Origin: Nitratireductor sp.
GTDB lineage: Bacteria > Pseudomonadota > Alphaproteobacteria > Rhizobiales > Rhizobiaceae
Reading direction: 5' to 3'
Assembly (NCBI GenBank): GCA_020441665.1
Contig: JAGRLT010000164.1
Location: 1 to 45,071, forward strand
Length of the DNA stretch: 45,071 nt
Both the position numbers and the translations under genes were made by a program. This document shows positions 25,805 through 34,757 of this stretch, piece after piece. Under the pieces are notes generated by a model that worked only from the letters and a program-made list of their open reading frames with translations, ran no database searches and was not told where the DNA came from. Position 1 is the stretch's first letter. Every line of letters begins with the position of its first letter.

Positions 25805-27727
25805 ATGTCAGCAGAAGAAACCAGAACGAAGGGCTTTTCGCGCAGAAGCCTGCTCACCGCCTCGGCGGCCGGAACGGCGCTTGCGGGCTCGGGCATGGGT
25901 TCCGCCCTGTGGCCGGCGCTGGGCGCCAGCAAGGCACTTGCCCAGGACAAGGCCGCCTACAATCTGGAGCCGGGCGAGCTCGATCCCTATTACGGTTTCT
26001 GGTCTTCCGGCCAGACCGGCGAATTGCGCATCCTGGGCTTCCCGTCGATGCGCGAACTGATGCGCGTTCCCGTCTTCAACCGCTGCTCGGCGACCGGTTG
26101 GGGACTGACCAATGAGAGTATGAAAATTCTCACCGAAGGCCTGCTGCCGGAGACGAAGGAATTTCTCGCCGCCCGCGGCAGGCAGACCTACGACAATGGC
26201 GATCTGCACCACCCGCATATGTCGTTCACCGACGGCACTTATGACGGTCGCTATCTGTTCATGAACGACAAGGCCAATACGCGCGTTGCCCGCGTGCGCT
26301 GCGACGTCATGAAATGCGACAAGATCATCGAGGTTCCCAACGCGCACGACATTCACGGCATGCGGCCGCAGAAATATCCGCGCACCGGCTATGTCTTCGC
26401 CAATGGCGAGCACGAGGCGCCGCTGGTCAATGACGGCACGGTGCTCGACGATCCGTCGCAATACGTCAACATCTTCACCGCCATCGACGGCGACGAGATG
26501 AAGGTCGCCTGGCAGGTGATGGTCTCGGGCAACCTCGACAACACCGACTGCGACTATCAGGGCAAATACGCCTTCTCCACCAGCTACAATTCGGAGATGG
26601 GCATGAACCTAGCCGAGATGACGGAGAACGAGCTCGACCATGTGGTCGTGTTCAACATCAAGGCGATCGAGGAAGGCGTGGCGGCAGGCGACGTTCAGGT
26701 GCTGAACGGCGTGCCGGTGATCGACGGCCGCAAGGGCTCGAACAAGAAATACACCCGCTACATCCCGATCCCGAACAGCCCGCACGGCGTCAACACGGCG
26801 CCCGACAAGCGCCATGTGGTCATCAACGGCAAGCTGTCGCCGACGGTCTCGATCATCGATGTGACCAAGCTCGACGCCCTGTTCGAGGAGGACGCCGATC
26901 CGAGGTCGGCCATTGTCGGCGAACCGGAACTGGGTCTTGGCCCGCTTCACACCGCCTATGACGGCAAGGGCAATGCGTTCACCACCCTGTTCCTCGACAG
27001 CCAGGTGGTCAAATGGAACATCGACAAGGCAATCCGCGCCTTTGCCGGCGAGGAGGTCGATCCGATCATCTCGAAGGTCGACGTCCACTATCAGCCCGGC
27101 CACAACTCCACCTCGATGGGCGAAACCGCCGAGGCGGATGGGGCATGGCTGATCTCGATGAACAAGTTCTCCAAGGACCGCTTCCTCAACACCGGCCCGC
27201 TGAAACCGGAGAACGAGCAGGTCATCGACATTTCCAGCGACGAGATGAAAGTGGTGCATGACGGCCCGACCTTTGCCGAGCCTCATGACAGCATCATCGT
27301 GCGTTCGGATATCGTCAAACCGGTCAATGCCTGGCAGCGCGACGATCCGATGTTCGCCGCCGCGGTCGAGCAGGCGAAGGCCGATGGCGTGACGCTCGAA
27401 GAGGACGACACGGTCATTCGCGACGGCAACAAGGTGCGCGTCTACATGACCTCCGTCGCGCCGCAGTTCGGCCTGGAGAAGTTCACGGTCAAGCAGGGCG
27501 ACGAGGTCACCGTCTATGTCACCAATCTGGACGACATCGACGACGTGACCCATGGCTTCTGCCTGTCGAACTACGGCATCGCGATGGAAGTGGCGCCGCA
27601 GGCGACCGCCTCGGTCACCTTCACCGCCGACCGTCCGGGCGTTCACTGGTTCTATTGCCAGTGGTTCTGCCACGCGCTCCACATGGAGATGCGCGGCCGC
27701 ATGCTCGTCGAACCGCGTGGGGCATAG
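25805..27727 (+). CDS. nosZ: Nitrous-oxide reductase NosZ (clade I, Tat-exported)
   Basis: A 640-residue periplasmic copper enzyme that reduces N2O to N2. A Tat signal with FSRRSLLTA at 11-19 marks it as clade I. The seven-bladed propeller carries the CuZ histidines, visible in [36 protein letters not shown] and AEPHDSI. The C-terminal cupredoxin domain has the CuA ligands in [14 protein letters not shown] and [15 protein letters not shown]. Length is normal. AAGGAG precedes the ATG. The protein looks complete and functional. Confidence 0.98.
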   Translation: MSAEETRTKGFSRRSLLTASAAGTALAGSGMGSALWPALGASKALAQDKAAYNLEPGELDPYYGFWSSGQTGELRILGFPSMRELMRVPVFNRCSATGWGLTNESMKILTEGLLPETKEFLAARGRQTYDNGDLHHPHMSFTDGTYDGRYLFMNDKANTRVARVRCDVMKCDKIIEVPNAHDIHGMRPQKYPRTGYVFANGEHEAPLVNDGTVLDDPSQYVNIFTAIDGDEMKVAWQVMVSGNLDNTDCDYQGKYAFSTSYNSEMGMNLAEMTENELDHVVVFNIKAIEEGVAAGDVQVLNGVPVIDGRKGSNKKYTRYIPIPNSPHGVNTAPDKRHVVINGKLSPTVSIIDVTKLDALFEEDADPRSAIVGEPELGLGPLHTAYDGKGNAFTTLFLDSQVVKWNIDKAIRAFAGEEVDPIISKVDVHYQPGHNSTSMGETAEADGAWLISMNKFSKDRFLNTGPLKPENEQVIDISSDEMKVVHDGPTFAEPHDSIIVRSDIVKPVNAWQRDDPMFAAAVEQAKADGVTLEEDDTVIRDGNKVRVYMTSVAPQFGLEKFTVKQGDEVTVYVTNLDDIDDVTHGFCLSNYGIAMEVAPQATASVTFTADRPGVHWFYCQWFCHALHMEMRGRMLVEPRGA

Positions 27728-27739
27728 GATACCGGTTCG

Positions 27740-29005
27740 ATGATGATCGTCCGCGCAGCCGCGTTGATCCTGGCCTTGCTCACTGCAACCGCGCAAGTCT
27801 TTGCCGCGGAGATCGTAGTCGAGCCCGGCGCTGGCACGCTTGCGCGGGCGATCTCGCTTGCAAATCCCGGGGACCGGCTGGTGCTTGCCGCCGGTCTCTA
27901 TTCCGGTTCGGTGACCGTCGACCGGCCGCTGACGATCACGGCGCGGGGAGAGGTGCGTCTAAATGGTGAGGGCGAGGGGTCGGTTGTCCTGGTCGACGCG
28001 CCGGACGTGATCGTCGAGGGCCTCTATATTTCCGGTTCCGGCAATTCCCACGAGGATATCGATTCCGGCGTCAAGCTGACCAAGAAGGCGCAGGGCGCGA
28101 TCGTTCGCAACAACGAGCTTGAAGGCAATCTCTACGGGGTCGATATCCATGGCGCGCGCGATGCGCTGGTCGCCGACAATGTCATCATCGGCCGCTCCGA
28201 TCGGCGGATGAACCAGCGCGGCAATGGCGTCTATGTCTGGAACGCCCCCGGCGCGAAGGTCGAGGGCAACACCGTCCGCCTGGGCCGCGACGGCATTTTC
28301 GTCAATACCAGCCGCAGGAACACCTTCTCCAACAACCGGTTCGAGAACCTGCGCTTCGCGGTTCACTACATGCATGCCAATGACAGCACGGTGACGGGCA
28401 ACGTCTCGATCGGCAATCATCTCGGCTATGCCATCATGTTCACCGACCGGGTGAAGATCCGCGACAATGTCTCCATCGGCGACCGCGAGCATGGCATCAT
28501 GCTCAACTATGCCAACAATTCGGTTGTCGAGGGCAATGCGGTGATCGGCGGCGGCGAGAAGTGCCTGTTCGTCTACAATGCCAACAAGAACGTCATGCGC
28601 GGCAACCGCTTCGAGGGTTGCCCCATCGGCATCCACTTTACCGGCGGGTCCGAACGCAACGAGATTACCGGCAATGCCTTCATCGCCAACCGCACGCAGA
28701 TCAAGTTCGTGTCGACCCGCGACCATGTCTGGTCGGGCAATTACTGGAGCGACCACGCGGCCTATGACGTCAATGGCGACGGCATCGCCGACCAGCCGTT
28801 CCGACCGAACGATGCGATGGACCGGATCCTGTGGACCCAGCCGTCGGCCAAACTGCTGATCGGCAGTCCGGCGGTGCAGTTGATCCGCTGGGCGCAACGG
28901 AACTTTCCCTCCCTGCTGCCGGGCGGGGTAGTCGATGACCGGCCCCTGATGAAACCGCGCGAACTTGCCGAGGCGGTCGTCCAACTGAGAGCGGTGTCGC
29001 AATGA
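27740..29005 (+). CDS. nosD: NosD, periplasmic copper-sulfide maturation factor
   Basis: A 421-residue protein with a Sec signal peptide (to about residue 22) and a right-handed parallel beta-helix of the CASH/PbH1 type. Repeats such as NNELEGNLYGVDIHG, NRFENLRFAVHYM and NTVRLGRDGIFVNTS are visible, with NYWSDHAAYDVNGDGIADQPF near the end. NosD works with the NosFY ABC transporter to insert sulfide/copper of the CuZ centre. Two ATG codons stand side by side; the first is used here. Its stop overlaps the nosF start by ATGA. Confidence 0.95.
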   Translation: MMIVRAAALILALLTATAQVFAAEIVVEPGAGTLARAISLANPGDRLVLAAGLYSGSVTVDRPLTITARGEVRLNGEGEGSVVLVDAPDVIVEGLYISGSGNSHEDIDSGVKLTKKAQGAIVRNNELEGNLYGVDIHGARDALVADNVIIGRSDRRMNQRGNGVYVWNAPGAKVEGNTVRLGRDGIFVNTSRRNTFSNNRFENLRFAVHYMHANDSTVTGNVSIGNHLGYAIMFTDRVKIRDNVSIGDREHGIMLNYANNSVVEGNAVIGGGEKCLFVYNANKNVMRGNRFEGCPIGIHFTGGSERNEITGNAFIANRTQIKFVSTRDHVWSGNYWSDHAAYDVNGDGIADQPFRPNDAMDRILWTQPSAKLLIGSPAVQLIRWAQRNFPSLLPGGVVDDRPLMKPRELAEAVVQLRAVSQ

Positions 29006-29913
29006 GCAAGCGGATCGAAATCGCATCGGTGTCAAAGCGCTTCGGGCGGGTAGAGGCGCTGCGCGATGTCAGCCTGGCGGTGGAAGCAGGCGAGGTGGTG
29101 GCGCTGCTCGGGCACAACGGCGCCGGCAAGACCACGCTCTTCCGCATCATGCTCGGCTTCATCCGGGCCAATGGCGGAACGCTGTCGATCTGCGGTGAGA
29201 TCGCCGGCAGCGCGGCGGCGCGGCGCGCGATTTCCTATCTGCCGGAAAGCGTGGCGTTTCCGAAAATGCTTACGGGCCGCGAGGTTGTCGAACTTTACGC
29301 GACGCTGAAGGGGGCTGCTCGCGGGGATGCCGGCAAGGCGCTCGAACAGGTCGGACTGGCGGAGGCCGCCGACCGGCGCTGCGGTACCTATTCGAAAGGC
29401 ATGCGCCAGCGCCTGGGGCTGGCCCAGGCGATTGTCGGCCAGCCGAAGGTTCTCTTGCTCGACGAGCCGACATCGGGGCTCGATCCGGTTTCGCGCGGCG
29501 AGTTCTACGAACTGATCGCGGGCCTTGCCCGAAGCGGCACGGCGGTGTTGCTTTCCTCACACGGGCTGAGTGAGCTGGAAGCGCGGGCCGAGCGGGTGGC
29601 GATCCTGCGCAAGGGCCGGCTGGTCGCCGACGGCCCGCTTGCCGCGCTGCAGAAGAGCGCCGGTCTTCCGACCCGCATTCGCGTCCGTTCGACCGCCGGC
29701 GGCGCTGCCGATATCCACCAGCGCTTCGGCGGCAGGCGGATCAACGGCGCATCGGTGGAGATCGCCTGTGCCGGCGAGGAGAAAATGCCGGTACTGGCCG
29801 CCCTTCATGCCGCACCGGAACCGGTTGCCGACATCGAGGTCATGCCGCCGACGCTTGATGAGGTCTATCGCTACTATTCCCTTGGTTCGAATGTTGAGGA
29901 GGACCGTTCGTGA
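29002..29913 (+). CDS. nosF: NosF, ATPase of the NosFY transporter
   Basis: A 303-residue cytoplasmic ATPase with Walker A GHNGAGKT, signature YSKGMRQR, Walker B VLLLDEPTSGLD and H-loop SSHGLSE. With NosY it forms a transporter coupled to NosD for CuZ assembly. The C-terminal region (about 80 residues) ends VMPPTLDEVYRYYSL, as in other NosF proteins. It overlaps nosD (ATGA) and nosY (GTGA), so the three are translationally coupled. Confidence 0.95.
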   Translation: MSKRIEIASVSKRFGRVEALRDVSLAVEAGEVVALLGHNGAGKTTLFRIMLGFIRANGGTLSICGEIAGSAAARRAISYLPESVAFPKMLTGREVVELYATLKGAARGDAGKALEQVGLAEAADRRCGTYSKGMRQRLGLAQAIVGQPKVLLLDEPTSGLDPVSRGEFYELIAGLARSGTAVLLSSHGLSELEARAERVAILRKGRLVADGPLAALQKSAGLPTRIRVRSTAGGAADIHQRFGGRRINGASVEIACAGEEKMPVLAALHAAPEPVADIEVMPPTLDEVYRYYSLGSNVEEDRS

Positions 29914-30737
29914 AAGCCGTCCTTGCCATCGCCCTTACCGAAATCCGGATCGGCATCCGCAACCGCTGGGTTCTTCTTTCGGCGGCCATCCTTGCAATAT
30001 TCTCCATTCTTCTCGTGGTGCTGGGCAGCGGTCCTTCCGGCACGGTCGATGCCCATCCGCTGACGGTGGCGGTCGCCAGCCTGTCGACCCTCGCCGTCTA
30101 TCTGATCCCGCTGATCGCACTGCTTCTTTCCTTCGACGCGGTGGCGGGCGAGGTCGATCGCGGCACGCTGCAACTCGTTCTGGCAACGCCCATTGCCCGA
30201 TGGCAGGTGCTGTTCGGCAAGTTCATCGGCCACACCGCCGTGCTGACGATGGCGCTCATGCTCGGCTATGGCGCCGCCGGCATGCTCGGCTACGCGCTGG
30301 GCGGTGGCGAAGATATGCCGTTGTTCGAACTGCTTTTACTCGTCGCAACCAGCGTATTGCTCGGCGCGGTGTTCGTGGCGGTCGGCTATGTCGCCAGTTG
30401 CAGTGCCCGGCAGACGGGCACGGCGGCGGCACTTGCCGTCGGCATCTGGCTGGTGACGGTGGTGCTGTACGACATGGCGCTGCTCGGCGGCCTGCTGGCC
30501 AGCCAGGACGGGGTGTTCGCCCGCCTGGTCTTCCCCTGGCTGCTGCTGTTCAATCCGGCCGATGCCTTCCGCGTCTACAACATGGCAATCGTCGACGGCT
30601 CGCTGTTGCGGACGGGGCTCGGCGCGGGCCCGACCGGCCTGCCATTGGAAGGGGCCGGCGTGCTGCTGTCGCCGGTTCTGTGGTGCCTTGCCGCGCTCGG
30701 GCTCGCCACGCTGGCCTTCAGGAGGGTCACGCCATGA
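29910..30737 (+). CDS. nosY: NosY, permease of the NosFY transporter
   Basis: A 275-residue membrane protein with six hydrophobic helices. ALTEIRIGIRNRWVLLSAAI at the start, FDAVAGEVDRGTLQLVLATPIARWQVLFGKF (contact loop for NosF) and FNPADAFRVYNM are typical of NosY. It begins with GTG inside the nosF stop, with GAGGAGG 7 bases ahead, and ends in an ATGA overlap with nosL. Confidence 0.94.
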   Translation: MKAVLAIALTEIRIGIRNRWVLLSAAILAIFSILLVVLGSGPSGTVDAHPLTVAVASLSTLAVYLIPLIALLLSFDAVAGEVDRGTLQLVLATPIARWQVLFGKFIGHTAVLTMALMLGYGAAGMLGYALGGGEDMPLFELLLLVATSVLLGAVFVAVGYVASCSARQTGTAAALAVGIWLVTVVLYDMALLGGLLASQDGVFARLVFPWLLLFNPADAFRVYNMAIVDGSLLRTGLGAGPTGLPLEGAGVLLSPVLWCLAALGLATLAFRRVTP

Positions 30738-31279
30738 GGAAATCGCTTTTGTGTGCCGCCCTGCTGTTCTCGCAGGCTCTGGCCCTGTCGGCCTGTTCGG
30801 ATGCCGGTTCCGGTGGCGCGGTGCCGGGGCCGGTCGCGATGACGGAGGAGGCGGTCGGCCATTATTGCAGCATGACAGTGCTCGAGCATGAAGGCCCCAA
30901 GGCGCAGATCCATCTTGCCGGCATCGATCAGCCGATCTGGTTCACCCAGGTACGCGATGCCGTCGCCTTTCTGCGGTCGCCGGAAGAGCGCTACGAGGCC
31001 GTCGCCGTCTATGTGCACGACATGGAGAAGGCGGCGAGCTGGGCGCATCCGGGAGACCAAGCCTGGATCGATGCGCATGATGCCTGGTTCGTCATCGGCA
31101 GCCGCAAGACGGGCGGGATGGGAACGCCGGAAGCGATCCCCTTCGGCTCCGAGGCGGCGGCAGACGCTTTCATCGGCGAATATGGCGGCGAAGCCGTTCG
31201 CCTCGACGCCATCCCCGATGCCTATGTTCTTGGCCCGGTCGCGCTCAACGATGCCGGCCCTCAGGCGGGAAGCCAGTAA
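30734..31279 (+). CDS. nosL: NosL, copper-binding lipoprotein
   Basis: A 181-residue lipoprotein: signal peptide ending in lipobox LSAC (C21). The mature part opens with the NosL copper motif region EEAVGHYCSMTVLEHEGPKAQIHL, and later has AVAVYVHDMEKA and EAIPFGSEAAADAFIGEYGG. NosL is an outer-face copper chaperone that supplies Cu(I) for NosZ maturation. Start at ATG 30734, overlapping the nosY stop. Confidence 0.93.
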   Translation: MRKSLLCAALLFSQALALSACSDAGSGGAVPGPVAMTEEAVGHYCSMTVLEHEGPKAQIHLAGIDQPIWFTQVRDAVAFLRSPEERYEAVAVYVHDMEKAASWAHPGDQAWIDAHDAWFVIGSRKTGGMGTPEAIPFGSEAAADAFIGEYGGEAVRLDAIPDAYVLGPVALNDAGPQAGSQ

Positions 31280-31292
31280 AGGAGCAGGATCG

Positions 31293-32261
31293 ATGAGCCT
31301 TTCGCGAAGACGTTTCATCGCCATTTCGGCCAGTGCTGCGGCAACCGGCCTTTCCTCGCTCGCTGCGAATGCGGCCGGCATGGAAGCCGGTACGGGAGCC
31401 CGGTGGAGAGGCGTTGCCTTGGGCGCGGAGGCGGACATCCGCCTTGTCGGCCTGCCTCGGCAACAGGCGGAACGCCTGCTGGAACAGGTGCGCGCCGAGA
31501 TAACCCGGCTCGAAGACGAGTTCAGCCTCTACCGCGCGGACAGCGCGCTCAGCCGCCTCAACCGGGATGGCCGGCTGGATCAGCCGGGCGGCGACATGCT
31601 GTCCCTTCTGGGGCTGGTTTCCGCCATGCATGCGGCTTCGGGCGGGCGGTTCGACCCCACGGTGCAGCCGGTGTGGGATGCCTATGCGCGCGCCGCCGGC
31701 AGGCCGGTCGCGGCCCAACTGACGGCAGCAAGGCGGCGGGTCGGGTGGCGCCATGTGGAGATCGATGCCGCCGCCATTCGTCTTGCCGAAGGCTGTGCTT
31801 TAACGCTCAACGGCATCGCGCAGGGTTATGTGACCGACCGGGCCGTTGCCCTGCTGCGGCAGGCGGGGCTTGAGAACGCCCTTGTGGAAGTGGGCGAGAT
31901 TTCGGCCATGGGCCGGCCGGACAAGGACGGCTTCTGGCAAGTGCATCTGGGCAGCAGTGGCGGCCCTATGGTCGAGGTCAGCGACAGGGCCGTTGCCACC
32001 AGTGCTGCCGACGGCACGCTGATCGGCGAAGGTGTCAGCCATCTGATCGATCCGGCGACGGGCCTGCCATGCCGCTCGAAATGGCTGCGCACCTCGGTCA
32101 TCCATCTATCGGCGGCGATTGCCGATGCGGCCTCGACGGCCACATCGCTGATGGAACTCGATGAAATCCGCACGATGATGCGCCATCTCGGCGGTGCATC
32201 GTTCGTTGGGCTTCACAGCGAACTCGGCCATGTCAGCCTGGCGCATGGTGACGCGGCTTAG
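31293..32261 (+). CDS. nosX: NosX, ApbE-type flavin transferase
   Basis: A 322-residue protein with a Tat signal (SRRRFIAIS at 4-12). The mature part is an ApbE domain: TRLEDEFSLYRADSALSRLN, SGGRFDPTVQPVWDAY, LTLNGIAQGYVTDRAV, and VATSAADG...VSHLIDPATG. ApbE proteins attach FMN covalently to a Thr through phosphoester; NosX is thought to load NosR, whose SGAT motif is present here. Thirteen bases separate it from nosL, with GGAG ahead of the ATG. It is the last gene of the operon and ends 6 bases from the convergent nnrS. Confidence 0.92.
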   Translation: MSLSRRRFIAISASAAATGLSSLAANAAGMEAGTGARWRGVALGAEADIRLVGLPRQQAERLLEQVRAEITRLEDEFSLYRADSALSRLNRDGRLDQPGGDMLSLLGLVSAMHAASGGRFDPTVQPVWDAYARAAGRPVAAQLTAARRRVGWRHVEIDAAAIRLAEGCALTLNGIAQGYVTDRAVALLRQAGLENALVEVGEISAMGRPDKDGFWQVHLGSSGGPMVEVSDRAVATSAADGTLIGEGVSHLIDPATGLPCRSKWLRTSVIHLSAAIADAASTATSLMELDEIRTMMRHLGGASFVGLHSELGHVSLAHGDAA

Positions 32262-32267
32262 CCTTCC

Positions 32268-33458
32268 TTAGCCATGCTGGGATTTCCGCGCCCGCGTCAG
32301 ATGGGGTGCGAAGGTGGCGGCAAAGGCAAGATAGGCGGCAATCCATCCGAACGCCGCTATGTGCAACAGGACGACATAGCGGCCCGGCAGGTATTCGGCC
32401 GCGACGCGCGCAACCACCGCCAGCAATATCGCCGCAAAGCTCAGCTTGCCGCCCAGGCCGGCCCGCAAAGCCTGGCCGGTATGGCCGCGCGAGGCGCGCA
32501 CCATGACCGACAAGGTCATCCCGCCAATGGCGCCGATGGCGAGCAGATGCAGCGCGGCGGCGGGGTGGACCGTATCGGGCCACCGCTCTGAAAGACCCAA
32601 GACCAGCAGACCGATGCAAAGCAGGCCGTAGCTGACATGGAGCATCCAGACCAGCGGGTCGCGCCAGGTGCGATGGCCCTGCCAGCGTATCAGGCGGACG
32701 ATCTGCAAGACTCCCGAAACGACCAGCAGGCCGCCGGTGACCGCGGGGTGTGGCAGGGCGACCCAGGCGGCAAGGGCTGCCGCGGTGAGCGCGATCGCCA
32801 GCTTGTCGAGGATGCCGAAGGGGGCGGGAAGCGCACCCGGATTTTCCCGCGCGAGCCAGTTGCGGGTGAAGCTCGGAACGATGCGGCCGCCGATGATGAC
32901 GATCAGGATGGTGACCGCCGCAAAGGCGAGCCGCCGGGAAAGGCCGGTCTCGTGTCCGGTTCCCGACGCGAGGTGAAACAGCAGGTTGGCGGCCGCCAGC
33001 AGTGTGAGCGGGATGAGCACCTTGAGGTTGCGATAGTTCTTTCCGGCGATAATTTCGCGGGCGATGACCAGGGCCACGGCAACCAGAAAGGCGCCGTCGA
33101 CGAGCATGGCGACCGGCCAGCCGAGGATCGCCGACAGGCCGACCGCGATCCTGCCCGCCGCCCACAGCAGGACGAGCAGGATCAGCGTTCTTCCCTGCAG
33201 CGGCATGCGTCCCGTCCAGTTCGGAACGGCGGTGAAAAGGAAGCCGGTTATGATCGCCGGCAGGAAGCCGAACAGCAGTTCGTGGACATGCCAGTCCACC
33301 GGCGCGAAATGGCTTGCGATTGTCAGTTCGCCGAAATAGGCAGGTAGCCACAGAAGAATGGCGAGCGCCGCATACAGCGCGCCGAACAGGAAGAAGGGCC
33401 GGAAGCCGTAGCTGAAGAGCGCTGAGCCGTCATAGGGTCTGGTGCGGGGTATCGGCAT
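32268..33458 (-). CDS. nnrS: NnrS family haem-copper membrane protein
   Basis: A 396-residue protein with about twelve membrane helices and the NnrS hallmarks: ALFSYGFRPFFLFGALYAAL at the start, PVDWHVHELLFGF, AVPNWTGR, RIVPSFTRNWL, and HLLAIGAIGGMTLSVMVRASRGHTG near residues 295-320. In Rhodobacter NnrS contains haem and copper and helps cells tolerate NO. The gene is convergent with nosX and divergent from the Crp/Fnr gene, with 211 bases between starts. No good NnrR box is seen close to its own start. Confidence 0.93.
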   Translation of the reverse strand: MPIPRTRPYDGSALFSYGFRPFFLFGALYAALAILLWLPAYFGELTIASHFAPVDWHVHELLFGFLPAIITGFLFTAVPNWTGRMPLQGRTLILLVLLWAAGRIAVGLSAILGWPVAMLVDGAFLVAVALVIAREIIAGKNYRNLKVLIPLTLLAAANLLFHLASGTGHETGLSRRLAFAAVTILIVIIGGRIVPSFTRNWLARENPGALPAPFGILDKLAIALTAAALAAWVALPHPAVTGGLLVVSGVLQIVRLIRWQGHRTWRDPLVWMLHVSYGLLCIGLLVLGLSERWPDTVHPAAALHLLAIGAIGGMTLSVMVRASRGHTGQALRAGLGGKLSFAAILLAVVARVAAEYLPGRYVVLLHIAAFGWIAAYLAFAATFAPHLTRARKSQHG

Positions 33459-33605
33459 CGGGATGGGACCACACGGATGGGGCCATGCAATGCGGCCATA
33501 CTGTCAGGGCTGGACAGGCGGGATTGCGTGGGCGGTTGAACGCAGGCATCACTACCCCTCAGGCGTTCTTGTGTTTTGCGCCGGGGTTGGTGCAGTCTGC
33601 GGTTT

Positions 33606-33631
33606 GACGGCCCATGATAGGCCGTCTTTTT
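33606..33631 (+). terminator. Terminator-like hairpin ahead of the Crp/Fnr gene
   Basis: GACGGCC-CATGATA-GGCCGTC followed directly by TTTTT on the plus strand. The only upstream gene is nnrS on the other strand, so what it terminates is unclear: a short leader, a small RNA or read-through. It stands 10 bases before the perfect NnrR-type box. Confidence 0.65.
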
Positions 33632-33640
33632 CGGGGGATT

Positions 33641-33681
33641 TTGCGGTTGCGCAACCAGTAGAGAGAAACATGGTACATAAT
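33641..33681 (+). promoter_or_regulatory. Perfect NnrR-type box before the Crp/Fnr gene
   Basis: TTGCG-GTTG-CGCAA at 33641-33654 is a perfect inverted repeat of the NnrR type. With its centre (33647.5) at -41.5, the -10 would fall at 33677-33682; CATAAT stands at 33676-33681. This would start transcription near 33688, downstream of the ATG at 33670, so either the site is an autorepression operator or the true start codon is the ATG at 33718. Confidence 0.75.
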
Positions 33682-34380
33682 CTCGATGTCTCGCTGGTCT
33701 GCGATCTCCCGCCCTTCATGGGAATGGCGGAACAGGAAATCGCCGACCTGCTTGCCCAGGCGCGGGCGGTCCGCTATCCCAAGGGAAAGAACATCTTCTC
33801 GCAGGGCGAGAAGGCCGGCAATTTCTTCCTCCTGCTGGACGGGCATATTCAGGTCGTCAAGCTGACCCAGGGGGGTGAGCAGGTCGTCCCGCGCTACATG
33901 TCGCCGGGAGAACTGTTCGGGATCGCCAGAGCGCTGCGCCTCGATGCCTATCCGGCCAGTGCGGTGGCGGCGGTGGATTGCGTGGTGCTGATCTGGCCGA
34001 ATGCAATCTGGGACGATCTGGTCGGCAGGCATCCGGCTTTCGCCACCAACACCTACCGGATCATCGGCCAGCGGCTGACGGAAACCCAACAGCAGCTTGC
34101 CGAACTTGCGACGGCGAAGGTCGAGCAGCGCGTCGCCAATGCGATCCTGAAACTGGCAAAGCAGACCGGGCGGCGAACCGATGAGGGCGTCCTGATCGAT
34201 TTTCCGGTCTCCAGGCAGGACATTTCCGAGATGACCGGAACCACGCTGCACACGGTTTCGCGATTGCTGAGCGCCTGGGAGCAGGCCGGATGGGTGCGCT
34301 CGGGAAGGCGCAAGATCACCCTTGTTGAAGGTCACAAGATCGTTCTCGTGGCCAATGGCGAAAGCGGCGGCGCGGCTTAG
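33670..34380 (+). CDS. Crp/Fnr family regulator, probable NnrR (NO-responsive)
   Basis: A 236-residue regulator. The N-terminal cyclic-nucleotide-type beta barrel is clear (RYPKGKNIFSQGEKAGNFFLLLDGHIQVVK), followed by the dimer helix and a winged helix-turn-helix with recognition helix GTTLHTVSRLLSAWE. The four-cysteine Fe-S pattern of Fnr is absent, which fits NnrR/Nnr/Dnr proteins that sense NO, in some cases through haem. The neighbours nnrS, nos and the boxes around it support this. The start could be 33670 (AGAGAG ahead) or ATG 33718, giving 220 residues. Confidence 0.88.
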   Translation: MVHNLDVSLVCDLPPFMGMAEQEIADLLAQARAVRYPKGKNIFSQGEKAGNFFLLLDGHIQVVKLTQGGEQVVPRYMSPGELFGIARALRLDAYPASAVAAVDCVVLIWPNAIWDDLVGRHPAFATNTYRIIGQRLTETQQQLAELATAKVEQRVANAILKLAKQTGRRTDEGVLIDFPVSRQDISEMTGTTLHTVSRLLSAWEQAGWVRSGRRKITLVEGHKIVLVANGESGGAA

Positions 34381-34386
34381 AGTCGA

Positions 34387-34632
34387 TCACCAGTTCCGCG
34401 CCTTGCCGGTGACGACGGCCGCCAGGATATCGGCACGCAACTGGCCCTCGTCGAGGCCGTGCTCGACGGCCGCGTCGTGTATGTCATGGAAGGCGGCAAG
34501 CAGGCAGCCGACGCAATACATGCGGTGACGGTTCAGCACCGGAATGACCTGGGGGTAAAGGCGCTGCAGCTCTTCCATGCTGATATCGCGGCCGATCTCC
34601 GGAACGGATCGCTTCAGGGCTTGTGTTGCCAT
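34387..34632 (-). CDS. DUF1858 redox-disulfide domain protein
   Basis: An 81-residue cytoplasmic protein. It carries the DUF1858 (hybrid-cluster-protein-associated disulfide) domain: ISMEELQRLYPQVIPVLNRH then MYCVGCLLAAFHDIHDAA with C40 and C43, and a C-terminal helix. Such small proteins occur beside NO-detoxification and hybrid cluster genes and probably act in thiol/disulfide or Fe-S chemistry; no activity is proven. The gene lies tail to tail with the Crp/Fnr gene (6 bases apart) and has a perfect NnrR-type box upstream. The ATG at 34632 is chosen; the in-frame extension upstream overlaps the promoter. Confidence 0.88.
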   Translation of the reverse strand: MATQALKRSVPEIGRDISMEELQRLYPQVIPVLNRHRMYCVGCLLAAFHDIHDAAVEHGLDEGQLRADILAAVVTGKARNW

Positions 34633-34688
34633 GTACCCGCCTTGTCTACCCGCCTTGTCCGCTTGGTGAATCTTCAACAATGGCGGCC

Positions 34689-34730
34689 AGTATCGCGCGG
34701 TCGTGAAAGGCCTTCGTTGCGCCAGCGCAA
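34689..34730 (-). promoter_or_regulatory. Perfect NnrR-type box and -10 of the DUF1858 gene
   Basis: TTGCG-CCAG-CGCAA at 34717-34730 is a perfect inverted repeat. Reading the minus strand with the box centre (34723.5) at -41.5, the -10 hexamer falls exactly on GATACT (34694 to 34689), and transcription starts near 34682, 50 bases before the start codon. This is textbook class II geometry for a Crp/Fnr activator. Confidence 0.8.
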
Positions 34731-34757
34731 ACTTTCGGATCGGGCGTTGTTGCCCTT

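Noticed and set aside
23452-25950. Long minus-strand open frame opposite nosR
   Set aside because: It is a high-GC shadow of nosR, with no family features and rich in Arg, Asp and His.
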